Below, piece after piece: positions 45,102 to 52,820 of a stretch of DNA of 64,000 bases. This DNA comes from Clostridium sp. JN-9. Lineage in GTDB: Bacteria; Bacillota; Clostridia; Clostridiales; Clostridiaceae. The DNA lies in contig NZ_CP035280.1 in assembly GCF_004103695.1 (NCBI RefSeq), positions 1,426,001 through 1,490,000 on the forward strand, read 5' to 3'. The position numbers were made by a program, and so were the translations under genes. Numbering within the stretch: the first letter of the stretch is position 1; the number at the start of each line of letters is the position of its first letter. The notes under the pieces were generated by a model. That model was given only the letters and a program-made list of their open reading frames with translations, ran no database searches and was not told the origin of the DNA.

Positions 45102-45204
45102 AAACTTTATGTTTTTGGGATTGTTACGATAATTAGATATTTACTTTCTATAGACACATATGGCTCTTTTAAATAATAATGTTGATATGAATAGGACTTC
45201 ATCA

Positions 45205-45262
45205 AAAGAACAAGGATTAAAGAACAAAGATTAAATAAGGTAGTTTTTCTTTGCAGAAAAAC
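45205..45262 (-). repeat. Hairpin-heptad repeat element 4
   Basis: Five exact phased heptads (AAAGAAC, AAGGATT, AAAGAAC, AAAGATT, AAATAAG; 45205-45239), then hairpin GTTTTTCT-TTGC-AGAAAAAC (45243-45262). The cleanest heptad array in the window. Confidence 0.75.
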
Positions 45263-45333
45263 CAAAAACTCAATTGATTAAGTGGATTATAGGTTTTAAT
45301 AACTAAAAATGGTTTCAATTATAGTTTTATTAG

Positions 45334-45510
45334 ATGATAAAAAAAGATTTGCAAAAATCCTATGCCGGCAGGCAGCCAATTAAAATAAAGAACGTAAATG
45401 GATTGCCGAAAACATTGAAGGTTTCTTTTCCAGAAGCAACTATTCAAAACTGCATTGTACATCAAATTAGAAATTCTTTTTTAGTATTACCCATAACCAT
45501 TATAAATTAG
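45334..45510 (+). pseudogene. Fragment of an IS256-type transposase
   Basis: An open stretch of 58 codons contains NGLPKTLKVSFPEATIQNCIVHQIRNSF split as NGLPKTLKV, then FPEATIQNCIVHQIRNSF. This matches the conserved FPxxxIQxCIVHQIRN motif of IS256/Mutator transposases. It stops after about 15 more residues; the catalytic parts before and after are missing. Confidence 0.8.
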
Positions 45511-45576
45511 TAGATTTTCTGCCAAAGCAGAAAATTTGCATTATTTGTTATTTGTTATTTGTTCTTTAATCTTTAG
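45487..45576 (+). repeat. Hairpin-heptad repeat element 5
   Basis: Starts with a segment ATTACCCATAACC...AAATTAGTA shared with element 8, then hairpin GATTTTCTGC-CAAA-GCAGAAAATT (45513-45536), then heptads (TATTTGT three times, TCTTTAA, TCTTTAG; 45542-45576). It overlaps the end of the IS256 fragment and touches the IS1595 piece. Confidence 0.75.
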
Positions 45577-45709
45577 TTTTGCGGCAGCTAGAGAGATTGG
45601 CGTTTCTTATGTAATACTATTTTACTGGAGGCACAAGCTGCTCTCTGCTTTAAAAATGGTTAAACAAAATAAGATGCAGGGAAAGTTTGAACTTTATAAT
45701 TTCATTTAG
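45575..45709 (+). pseudogene. N-terminal part of an IS1595-type transposase
   Basis: The frame reads AAAREIGVSYVILFYWRHKLLSAL and ends at TAG 45707. This resembles the helix-turn-helix region of IS1595/ISXO2-like transposases, where A-x-x-x-x-I-S-x-x-T-x-F-x-W-R-H-K-x-L-x-A-L is usual. The start is missing, cut by repeat element 5. Confidence 0.7.
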
Positions 45710-45781
45710 TAAATCACTATTTAAGCGAGCAAAAATACTGATGCTTCTACAGTTTTTTGAGAAGCTTAAATAGCTGATTTA
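45710..45781. repeat. 72-bp inverted repeat between transposase pieces
   Basis: TAAATCACTATTTAAGC (45710-45726) faces GCTTAAATAGCTGATTTA (45764-45781); they pair apart from one extra base. It separates the two IS1595-like reading frames and may be a small insertion. Confidence 0.6.
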
Positions 45782-45783
45782 CT

Positions 45784-46338
45784 TTGAAATCTATTATTGA
45801 AAATTTCTTCTTAAAATTCTCCCGAAAGGGACATAAAAACGTTGGACATGATGAAAAAAGAGTACACGACAATAGTGTAAGCCATATAAATATTACAAAT
45901 AGAAAAGTTTGTGTACTCACAGCACTGGATTTGCATATTAATATTTATTCCAGGGCAGTAGGCACTGGACGTATGAATGCAATGGATATGGAAAATTATA
46001 TTGGAAAAATATTAAATAAAAATAAGCAGGCAATTTCAAGACCGAAAAGCTTTTTTGCCATGTTCTTTAAAAGAAAGAAAATAAGGGAGATCAATAAGTC
46101 TCTTGATGAAAGTTCTGAAGCAGTAAAATATAGGCGTGACTGCATGGAATGGATGTACCGTTTTAGAGGAGTAGCAACAAAGTATTTAAATAATTATTTG
46201 AGCTTATTCAAATTCTTAAAGAGCGATAATTTTAATAATATCCCATTTGCAATAAATAAATTTATAGAAGCAATAAGTAAAATTAATATTGAAAATACAT
46301 ATATAAATATGAGAAATGCTGAAGTCTGTTTTAATTAG
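45784..46338 (+). pseudogene. C-terminal part of an IS1595-type transposase (rearranged)
   Basis: A 184-codon frame from TTG 45784. It contains NRKVCVLTALDLHINIYSRAVGTGRM near 40-65, like the first catalytic region of ISXO2-type enzymes, and WMYRFRGVATKYLNNYLSLFKFL near 129-151, the family C-terminal motif. The segment between, which should hold the other catalytic residues, is replaced by a lysine-rich, unrelated stretch. I treat it as a broken gene, though the frame remains open. Confidence 0.7.
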
Positions 46339-46487
46339 CCTGTCCCTAACGGGAATTTGTTACTTTATCAACACTATTGAATAAAAGAGCCATATACCTA
46401 AAGCAGGAAAGATTAAAGAACATGGCTTATCTTAAGTTAAGCCATAATTAGCATCATAAATTTTTAGTTTCAGTCTTCAATAAAAAA

Positions 46488-46528
46488 AGGAAATCGCATT
46501 AGCAGTTTTAACTGCTAATGCGACAGCC
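46488..46528. repeat. Right-end hairpin of the decayed IS
   Basis: TCGCATTAGCAGTT and AACTGCTAATGCGA form a nearly perfect 14-bp inverted repeat, and the right arm continues into AATGCGACAGCCCCTT (46513-46528), the complement of the left end at 45032. Confidence 0.65.
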
Positions 46529-46583
46529 CCTTATTTTTATGTTATTATAATGACATAAGTAAAAATACCAATTTTATGTTTCA

Positions 46584-46668
46584 GCAGAAAATCTTAAATT
46601 TAGGTTTTGCCCAAAGGCAAAACAACAATATTTGTTCTTTAATCTTTAATCTTTGTTATTTAGAATAA
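46584..46668 (+). repeat. Hairpin-heptad repeat element 6
   Basis: A half hairpin GCAGAAAATC (46584-46593), a full hairpin GTTTTGCC-CAAA-GGCAAAAC (46604-46623), then heptads (TTTGTTC, TTTAATC, TTTAATC, TTTGTTA; about 46631-46660) ending just before the xth ribosome site. Confidence 0.75.
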
Positions 46669-46685
46669 AGGGGTGTTGTTAAAAT

Positions 46686-47447
46686 ATGAGAATATATTCT
46701 TGGAATGTAAATGGAATCAGAGCAATTGCAAAGAAGAACTTTTTTAGCTGGATAGATGAAGAGAAACCTGATATTTTATGTGTTCAGGAGACTAAGCTTC
46801 AGGAAGCTGATTTAAATGAAAAATTAAAAAATATAGATGGTTATTATTCTTACTTTAGCTTTGCTGAAAGAAAGGGTTACAGCGGTGTTGCTACTTATTC
46901 AAAGGTAAAGCCTGTTTCATGCAGTCATGGCTTTGGCATTGAAAAATTTGATTGTGAAGGAAGAGTATTAGAAACTGAATTTGAAGATTTTACTTTGCTT
47001 AATATATATTTTCCTAATGGTCAGAAGGATGATGAAAGATTAAAATACAAAATGGACTTTTATGATGCTTTTCTAAATTATGCAAATGATTTAGTTAAAA
47101 GCGGGAAAAAGCTTATTATATGCGGAGATTATAATATTGCTCATACTGAAATGGATATTAAAAACGCAAAGGCCAATTCAGATACATCAGGCTTCCTGCC
47201 AATTGAAAGACAGTGGATTGATAAATATATAGAAAATGGGTATTATGATACTTATAGATATATAAATCCTGAAGAAGTTAAGTATTCATGGTGGAGTTAT
47301 AGATTTAAAGCCAGGGAAAGAAATACAGGATGGAGAATTGATTACCATTTTGTTTCAAAAAATTTAATAGACAAAGTAAAGGATGCAAAAATATTAACTG
47401 ATGTTATGGGGTCAGATCACTGCCCTATTATGGTGGAAGTAGAATAG
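46686..47447 (+). CDS. xth: Exodeoxyribonuclease III / AP endonuclease
   Basis: 253 residues, EEP fold. MRIYSWNVNGIRA with the metal Asn, CVQETKLQE with the metal Glu (about 31-39), GDYNIAHTEMDI (about 148-159) and GSDHCPIMVEVE at the end with the catalytic His are present. It repairs abasic sites. Starts ATG 46686 after AAGGGGTG. Adjoins the RNA methyltransferase gene. Confidence 0.96.
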   Translation: MRIYSWNVNGIRAIAKKNFFSWIDEEKPDILCVQETKLQEADLNEKLKNIDGYYSYFSFAERKGYSGVATYSKVKPVSCSHGFGIEKFDCEGRVLETEFEDFTLLNIYFPNGQKDDERLKYKMDFYDAFLNYANDLVKSGKKLIICGDYNIAHTEMDIKNAKANSDTSGFLPIERQWIDKYIENGYYDTYRYINPEEVKYSWWSYRFKARERNTGWRIDYHFVSKNLIDKVKDAKILTDVMGSDHCPIMVEVE

Positions 47448-47456
47448 GAGAAAAAA

Positions 47457-48575
47457 ATGTTTTATAAACTTATTGCAACAGCTACTTTTGGACTAGAATC
47501 CATTGTGGCAAAAGAATTAAAAGAACTTGGATATGATGATTTAACTGTAGAAAATGGAAGAGTAACCTTTGAAGGTGATGAAAGAGATATAGCCATATGC
47601 AATATGTGGCTGAGAACTGCTGACAGAGTACTAATAAAGGTTGGAGAATTTAAGGCGGAATCCTTTGAAGAGCTTTTTGAAGGTACAAAGGCACTGGATT
47701 TTGGAAGTATTATATCACAGGATGGATTTATGCATGTTGAGGGTAAATCAGTCAAATCTAAATTACATTCTGTGCCTGACTGTCAGTCAATAGTAAAAAA
47801 GGCAGTAGTGGAGTCAATGAAGAAAAAATATAATATTGAACACTTCACAGAGGATGGACCTGAATATAAAATTGAGATATCACTTTTAAAGGACATAGCT
47901 ACCCTTACTATTGATACTTCCGGAGCAGGTCTTCACAAAAGGGGATATAGGGAAAATGCCGGCACTGCTCCAATGAAGGAGACATTAGCTGCAGCTATTG
48001 TTTTAATCAGTAAATGGGAACCGTCAAGACTTCTTGTGGATCCAATGTGCGGATCTGGAACTATTCCTATTGAAGCTGCCCTTATAGGGAAAAATATTGC
48101 TCCTGGATTACATAGAAAATTTGTTTGTGAAGACTGGGACATGATGCCCCCTAATATATTTAAAGAAATAAGAAAACATGCAGAAAGCTGTATAAATAAT
48201 AAGGAATTTGTTATTCAGGCTTCTGATAAGGACGGGAGGGTATTTAATACTGCCAGGGCAAATGCAGAGAAAGCTGGAGTAAGTGAATATATTAACTTTC
48301 AAAAAGTGCCTGTTGAGTCCTTTAGTTCAAAGAAAAAGCATGGTGTCATTATAACAAATCCGCCTTATGGTGAAAGACTGGGAGAAAAAGCTGAAGTTGA
48401 GGAACTTTATAAAAATGTTGGTGAAGTATATAGAAGATTAAATGAATGGTCTTTGTATCTTATTACTTCCTACGAAGGATTTGAAAAGTGCTTTGGACAA
48501 AAGTCAGACAAAAACAGAAAACTTTATAATGGAAGACTGAAGTGCTATCTATATCAATACATTAATAAAGAATAA
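47457..48575 (+). CDS. THUMP-domain SAM-dependent RNA methyltransferase (RlmL N-terminal/YpsC type)
   Basis: 372 residues. An N-terminal ferredoxin-like and THUMP region (about 1-160), then a methyltransferase with DPMCGSGTIPIEAALIGKNIAPG (about 193-215) and TNPPYGERLGE (about 300-310), the N6/N2 base-methylation motif. The family usually acts on 23S rRNA guanosine; target here not provable. Its stop lies in a heptad array (element 7). Confidence 0.92.
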   Translation: MFYKLIATATFGLESIVAKELKELGYDDLTVENGRVTFEGDERDIAICNMWLRTADRVLIKVGEFKAESFEELFEGTKALDFGSIISQDGFMHVEGKSVKSKLHSVPDCQSIVKKAVVESMKKKYNIEHFTEDGPEYKIEISLLKDIATLTIDTSGAGLHKRGYRENAGTAPMKETLAAAIVLISKWEPSRLLVDPMCGSGTIPIEAALIGKNIAPGLHRKFVCEDWDMMPPNIFKEIRKHAESCINNKEFVIQASDKDGRVFNTARANAEKAGVSEYINFQKVPVESFSSKKKHGVIITNPPYGERLGEKAEVEELYKNVGEVYRRLNEWSLYLITSYEGFEKCFGQKSDKNRKLYNGRLKCYLYQYINKE

Positions 48576-48650
48576 AGATTAGATAACAAAGAAGGAAGTT
48601 TTTCTTACGGAAAAACTTAAGTAAGAACTAAAAACTAAGAAGTAAGAACT
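48564..48650 (-). repeat. Hairpin-heptad repeat element 7
   Basis: Heptads AATAAAG, AATAAAG, ATTAGAT, AACAAAG, AAGGAAG (48564-48598) include the stop codon of the methyltransferase. They lead to hairpin AAGTTTTTC-TTACG-GAAAAACTT (48596-48618). Further 7-base units (AAGTAAG, AACTAAA, AACTAAG, AAGTAAG) follow on the other side. Confidence 0.7.
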
Positions 48651-48683
48651 TTTTTTAAGATAAGAACTAATAAGTAAGACTCA

Positions 48684-48759
48684 GAACGTAAATAGATCTA
48701 TATAAAATCAAATGGGAACGTAAATAGATTTGTGTAAAATCAAATCTATTTACGTTCCC
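48684..48759. repeat. Tandem 32-bp units ending in a perfect 19-bp hairpin
   Basis: Two direct units beginning GAACGTAAATAGAT (48684 and 48716) differ at a few bases. The second overlaps an inverted repeat GGGAACGTAAATAGATTTG (48714-48732) with its exact complement (48741-48759) around an 8-base loop. A related AACGTAAATGGATT occurs at 45401, in the IS graveyard. No T-run follows. Confidence 0.7.
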
Positions 48760-48768
48760 AAAATTATA

Positions 48769-48850
48769 GATTACCCATAACCCTCTTAAATTAGTAGATT
48801 TTCTGCCAAAGCAGAAAATCCTCAATATTTAATCTTTATTCTTTAATCTT
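48769..48850 (+). repeat. Hairpin-heptad repeat element 8
   Basis: ATTACCCATAACC...TTAAATTAGTA leader shared with element 5, hairpin GATTTTCTGC-CAAA-GCAGAAAATC (48797-48820), then heptads (TTTAATC, TTTATTC, TTTAATC, TTTGGTG) that run into the last codons of rqcH on the other strand. Confidence 0.75.
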
Positions 48851-50575
48851 TGGTGTAGCCCTGTTGTTTGGGTTTACATAAACAGTCTTATTTGTATAGT
48901 ATATAACCATTCCAGGTTTGGCACCATTGGGCTTGTGAACATTTTTTACTTCTGTATAGTCTACAGGAACCTTAGATGAATCCTTAGCTTTGCTATAATA
49001 AGCAGCAAGCTGGGCGGCTTCATTAATAGTTTCAGGAGTTATAGTACCCATATTTTTTACAATAACATGGGAACCAGGAATTTTTTTTGTGTGGAACCAT
49101 AAATCTTTATTTGAAGCAAATTTTAAAGTTAAATAATCGTTCTGAAAATTATTCTTTCCTACATAAATATCTGTTCCGTCACTGGATACAAAATGGTATG
49201 GCTTTGAAGAACTTTTCTTTTTTATATTTGAGTTCTTTTTGAATTTTATGTAGCCAGTTTCAATAAGCTCACGTTTTATTTCATCAATCGAATCATAATC
49301 ATCTGCATTTTTAACATTGGTAAGCACTGACTGAAGGTAGTTAAGCTCATCTTCAGTTAACTGAATTTGAATAGCTGCTGCTTCCTCAGATTTTTTCATT
49401 TTATTATATTTTTTATAGTATTTTTGAATGTTATGCGATGGAGATTTACCTTTCTCAAGTGGTATTGTTATTAATTCATAATTATCACTATAGTAATTTT
49501 GAACCTGAGCTGAATCCATTTCACTTTTAAGAGAATAAATATTGGCAGTTAAAAGTTCTCCATAAAGTTTATATTTATCTTTGTGTGAACAGTCATCCAG
49601 TGTTTTATTTAAAATCTGAAGCTTCTTTTCGCATCTTTCAATATTAACATGGAGCAGCTTCTGCAAATCAGAGCTTTTATTTTTCAATCTGTCAGCTTTA
49701 TCCCTTTCAAAATAGAAGTCTTCTATTAACTTAGAAGGTGAACCATATTTTTTTATGCTGGAATATTTTATTGATTCTAATGGGAAACAATAAAAATCCT
49801 TTACTTTATCACCTTCATAATATAAATAAAAAGATGAAATGCCATTTTTCATATGTAAAAATACTTTTCCTACAAATTGGCTGATTTTATCTAAATCATT
49901 ATATTGAAAATCAATTGGTGCTTTTTTAATTTCAAAAACCAGTTCCTTTGAAAATGGTGTACTTACTCCTGTAAATACCTTTGAAAAAAAGTTACTTTCA
50001 AATTTAATACTGTTTTCCAGAACATATTTATCTAATTGTTCATAAGTATAATTCAGAGGGCTTAACTTTTGTGAAGCAGGAGGAAGCTCATATTTAATTC
50101 CTGTATATAAGGAACGCACGCTGCTTATTTCCGGAGTAACATGCTTAATTGATTCCATTATAATAGAATCTCTGCTTCTTACAAGTGATATATTGCTGTG
50201 CCTTCCCATAATTTCAACTGCTAAAGTATAAATGCTGTTAAATCCAAGTTCATCAGTGTTTTCAAAATCAATAAAAATAACTCTGTCACAGTCCAGCTGT
50301 CTTATATCAACTACTTTTGCTGTATTTAGATACTTTCTTAAAACCATACAGAACATAGGAGCTGTTAATGGGTTTTTCTTTATGTTATTGGTAATGTGAA
50401 TTTTTGGATAAACGGAGCTTGCACTGATAAGTAATCTATAGTTCGTCCTTTGATTTTTAATGGTTAATACTATTTCGTCTTTTTCAGGCTGATTTACTTT
50501 TTCAACCCTTCCATTTATCAGTAAAGTTTTTAATTCTCTTACGATATTATATATATATACACCATCTAATGGCAT
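48836..50575 (-). CDS. rqcH: Ribosome quality-control protein RqcH (NEMF/FbpA family)
   Basis: 579 residues from ATG 50575; the start MPLDGVYIYNIVREL is the family N-terminus (NFACT-N), and GRVEKVNQPEKDEIVL follows. A long coiled coil spans about 290-430. The NFACT-R domain is near 455-560 (YHFVSSDGTDIYVGKNN, NKDLWFHTKKIPGSHVIV). RqcH adds alanine tails to stalled chains on 50S subunits. It is also annotated as fibronectin-binding. A GAGAGGA site precedes the start. Its last residues KIKE are encoded by repeat element 8. Confidence 0.95.
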   Translation of the reverse strand: MPLDGVYIYNIVRELKTLLINGRVEKVNQPEKDEIVLTIKNQRTNYRLLISASSVYPKIHITNNIKKNPLTAPMFCMVLRKYLNTAKVVDIRQLDCDRVIFIDFENTDELGFNSIYTLAVEIMGRHSNISLVRSRDSIIMESIKHVTPEISSVRSLYTGIKYELPPASQKLSPLNYTYEQLDKYVLENSIKFESNFFSKVFTGVSTPFSKELVFEIKKAPIDFQYNDLDKISQFVGKVFLHMKNGISSFYLYYEGDKVKDFYCFPLESIKYSSIKKYGSPSKLIEDFYFERDKADRLKNKSSDLQKLLHVNIERCEKKLQILNKTLDDCSHKDKYKLYGELLTANIYSLKSEMDSAQVQNYYSDNYELITIPLEKGKSPSHNIQKYYKKYNKMKKSEEAAAIQIQLTEDELNYLQSVLTNVKNADDYDSIDEIKRELIETGYIKFKKNSNIKKKSSSKPYHFVSSDGTDIYVGKNNFQNDYLTLKFASNKDLWFHTKKIPGSHVIVKNMGTITPETINEAAQLAAYYSKAKDSSKVPVDYTEVKNVHKPNGAKPGMVIYYTNKTVYVNPNNRATPKIKE

Positions 50576-50770
50576 GCAAATCAATCCTCTCTCTGTAGCA
50601 AAGTAATTAAGCTGACTTTTAGAAATAGTATATCACTTAAAATTTCTAAAATAAAGCCATATTATTATTGATATTAGCATTTAACAGTAGTAAACTTATT
50701 TTGGATTAATTCCGGGGAAATAACATAGTTTATTTGTACTTATATAGTACATTTAAGGAGGAACAAGTCA

Positions 50771-51598
50771 ATGAAATTTACAAAGATGCAGGGTAATGGC
50801 AATGATTTTATCCTTATTGAGGATTTTATGAATATATACAAAAGCAACCAAAGTTATATGGCAAAGAAATTTTGTGACAGGCATTTTGGAATTGGAGCAG
50901 ATGGAATTCTATTTGTAAGAAATAGTACAAGGGCAGATATTTTAATGGAAGTTATAAATTCTGACGGATCATATGCTTCAATGTGCGGCAATGGCATAAG
51001 GTGTTTTGCAAAGTATATTTTTGAAAAAAAGATTGTAAATAAAAATCCTTTAAAAATAGAAACTGGAGATGGCATAAAGGAAGCTTTTTTAGAATTAGAT
51101 CATAATAAAGTTATAAATATAACTATTAATATGGGAAACCCATCCTGGGATCCTAAGGATATTCCATCAGATAGTGCTGAAGAAATAATAGATAAAAGCA
51201 TTTTTGTAAATGATAAAGAGTATAAAATAAATTCATTATTAATGGGGGTCCCCCATACTGTAATAATAAATAACTTTGACCAATATGAGGTTACTGAGGG
51301 TAAACAATTAGAAACACTGGACATTTTCAAAAAAGGATCTAACATTAACTTTTGCCAGGTTATAAATAGAAATGAAATTAAGGTAAATACCTGGGAAAGA
51401 GGCGCAGGAGTGACACTGGCATGTGGAACAGGAAGCTGTGCCTCTGTTTTAGTCTGCAATAAGCTTGGATTAACTGAAAAAAAGGTAAATGTTGAATTGC
51501 CAGGTGGAAAACTTAATATTGAAATCACAAAACATGGAGTCTTAATGACGGGACCGGCGGAAGTATCATTTGAAGGAGAATGGGAATCGGAATTATGA
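50771..51598 (+). CDS. dapF: Diaminopimelate epimerase
   Basis: 275 residues. MKFTKMQGNGNDFI at the start, catalytic Cys in SMCGNGIRCFA (about 73-83) and the second in ACGTGSCAS (about 217-225). It converts LL- to meso-DAP for MurE and lysine. AGGAGG before the ATG. Divergent from rqcH. Confidence 0.97.
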   Translation: MKFTKMQGNGNDFILIEDFMNIYKSNQSYMAKKFCDRHFGIGADGILFVRNSTRADILMEVINSDGSYASMCGNGIRCFAKYIFEKKIVNKNPLKIETGDGIKEAFLELDHNKVINITINMGNPSWDPKDIPSDSAEEIIDKSIFVNDKEYKINSLLMGVPHTVIINNFDQYEVTEGKQLETLDIFKKGSNINFCQVINRNEIKVNTWERGAGVTLACGTGSCASVLVCNKLGLTEKKVNVELPGGKLNIEITKHGVLMTGPAEVSFEGEWESEL

Positions 51599-52668
51599 CT
51601 ATTAGAAGGACATATGGAGTAATATTTTTTTTAGTGATTACAGTGCTGCTAAATGGATGCTCTGATACAAATAAACAGGTTGATGGTTCTCAAGGTTTAA
51701 CCATTCCAAAATCACCAATAATGGCCTTAGAGCTTAATAGCAGTAATGTAAGTTATAATAAAATCCAAAACAACAGAATTTTAAAGGTAGGAAGTTCATC
51801 TGATATAAGTAATATGGTATATAATATTAATGCAAATGTAACTGCCTATACTAAAATTTTATCTAAGGGAAAAGAATTAAACAATGTGGAAATATACATT
51901 GAAAAGAATGATAATGTTTATCGTTTAAATAATTTTTATAATGCTGATAATTTAAAGCTTTCTCCTGACGGGAATATGCTTGTCTATAGAACTTTTAAAA
52001 AGGATAGTTTAGAAAGTGCACAGGGATTAAAAGTTTATGACATTAATCATAATAAAGAGATGAGAATAAACAAAGATTCACTTGTATCAGGTACATTGTA
52101 TGAATGGCTTGATGAAGATAATCTTCTTTATTATGCTGTAAAAAATGGTAAGACAGATTCAGATAAAATATATAAATATAATTTTACAAGTAAGAAAGAA
52201 GAAGTATATTTAGATAAGATTAATGGTTACTGCACTTACTTTACAGTGGAGAAAGGAAATATTTTATTTTTTTCAAAGCTTGGAGATGATACTAATTTAT
52301 CCTATTATTATAAAAATACAGGCAAAGTAAAAACTCTGAACAATAATTTTTCTGATATATATGATTCAGTATATAATGCTGTAACAAAAGAGTTTTTCAT
52401 ATTAGCCCGTGATAAATATGGTGTAACGGGACTTTTTAAGGTAAATGTTGAAAATAACACCTGTAAAAGGGTAAATTACGATTTCCCAAAGTTAATTAAT
52501 AAAGATGGAGGGATTTCAGCAGATATTAATGGAAATGTATATTTTTCCGGCACATCTGACAGGTCGGATAATCCACAGTATGATATATATATGTACAATG
52601 TAAATGATAATTCCATAAATTTATTGTCTTCACATCCATCCAATTATATTGTTATTTCATCTAACTGA
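51595..52668 (+). CDS. Predicted lipoprotein with beta-propeller-like repeats
   Basis: 357 residues. The N-terminal signal ends in VLLNGC, a lipobox for LspA and Lgt, so it should be anchored outside the membrane. The rest has repeated short strands with turns (LSPDGNMLVYRTF, LYEWLDEDNLLYYAVKNG, YFTVEKGNILFFSKLG), like TolB/WD40 propellers. ATG 51595 overlaps the dapF stop; an in-frame ATG at 51580 directly abuts AAGGAG. Function unknown. Confidence 0.8.
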   Translation: MTIRRTYGVIFFLVITVLLNGCSDTNKQVDGSQGLTIPKSPIMALELNSSNVSYNKIQNNRILKVGSSSDISNMVYNINANVTAYTKILSKGKELNNVEIYIEKNDNVYRLNNFYNADNLKLSPDGNMLVYRTFKKDSLESAQGLKVYDINHNKEMRINKDSLVSGTLYEWLDEDNLLYYAVKNGKTDSDKIYKYNFTSKKEEVYLDKINGYCTYFTVEKGNILFFSKLGDDTNLSYYYKNTGKVKTLNNNFSDIYDSVYNAVTKEFFILARDKYGVTGLFKVNVENNTCKRVNYDFPKLINKDGGISADINGNVYFSGTSDRSDNPQYDIYMYNVNDNSINLLSSHPSNYIVISSN

Positions 52669-52682
52669 ATAAATCTGATAAA

Positions 52683-52727
52683 AAGCTCTGTTGTTGTATA
52701 TACAAATTACAATAGCAGAGCTTTTTT
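52683..52727 (+). terminator. Terminator of the dapF-lipoprotein unit
   Basis: AAGCTCTG with the following TTGTTGTA pairs with TACAATAGCAGAGCTT, using G-U pairs, then T-run. Confidence 0.85.
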
Positions 52728-52820
52728 ATAAAATTTTTTTCATGTGAATATTTGTAAAACATATGGCAACAATTTAAGTATGCATGCAAAAAATTTCAGG
52801 AAGGGGGTGACATAGTAAAA

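Larger units (their letters stand above)
45032..46528. mobile_element. Decayed IS1595-like element with nested remnants
   Basis: Bounded by exact 16-bp inverted repeats (AAGGGGCTGTCGCATT at 45032 and its complement at 46513-46528). A second exact pair, ATATGGCTCTTTTA at 45158-45171 and 46382-46395, lies inside. Between them are two pieces of an IS1595-type transposase, a fragment of an IS256-type transposase, two hairpin-heptad repeats and a 72-bp inverted repeat. The region is clearly not functional as a transposon. Confidence 0.7.

Noticed and set aside
45334-46338. A working novel gene at 45.8 kb
   Set aside because: The frame shows IS1595-type motifs with the middle catalytic part replaced and sits among other transposase fragments, so it is best treated as a pseudogene.
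52728-52820. Cyclic di-GMP riboswitch before pilB
   Set aside because: The region is short, A/T-rich and lacks the conserved core and helices expected of such riboswitches.
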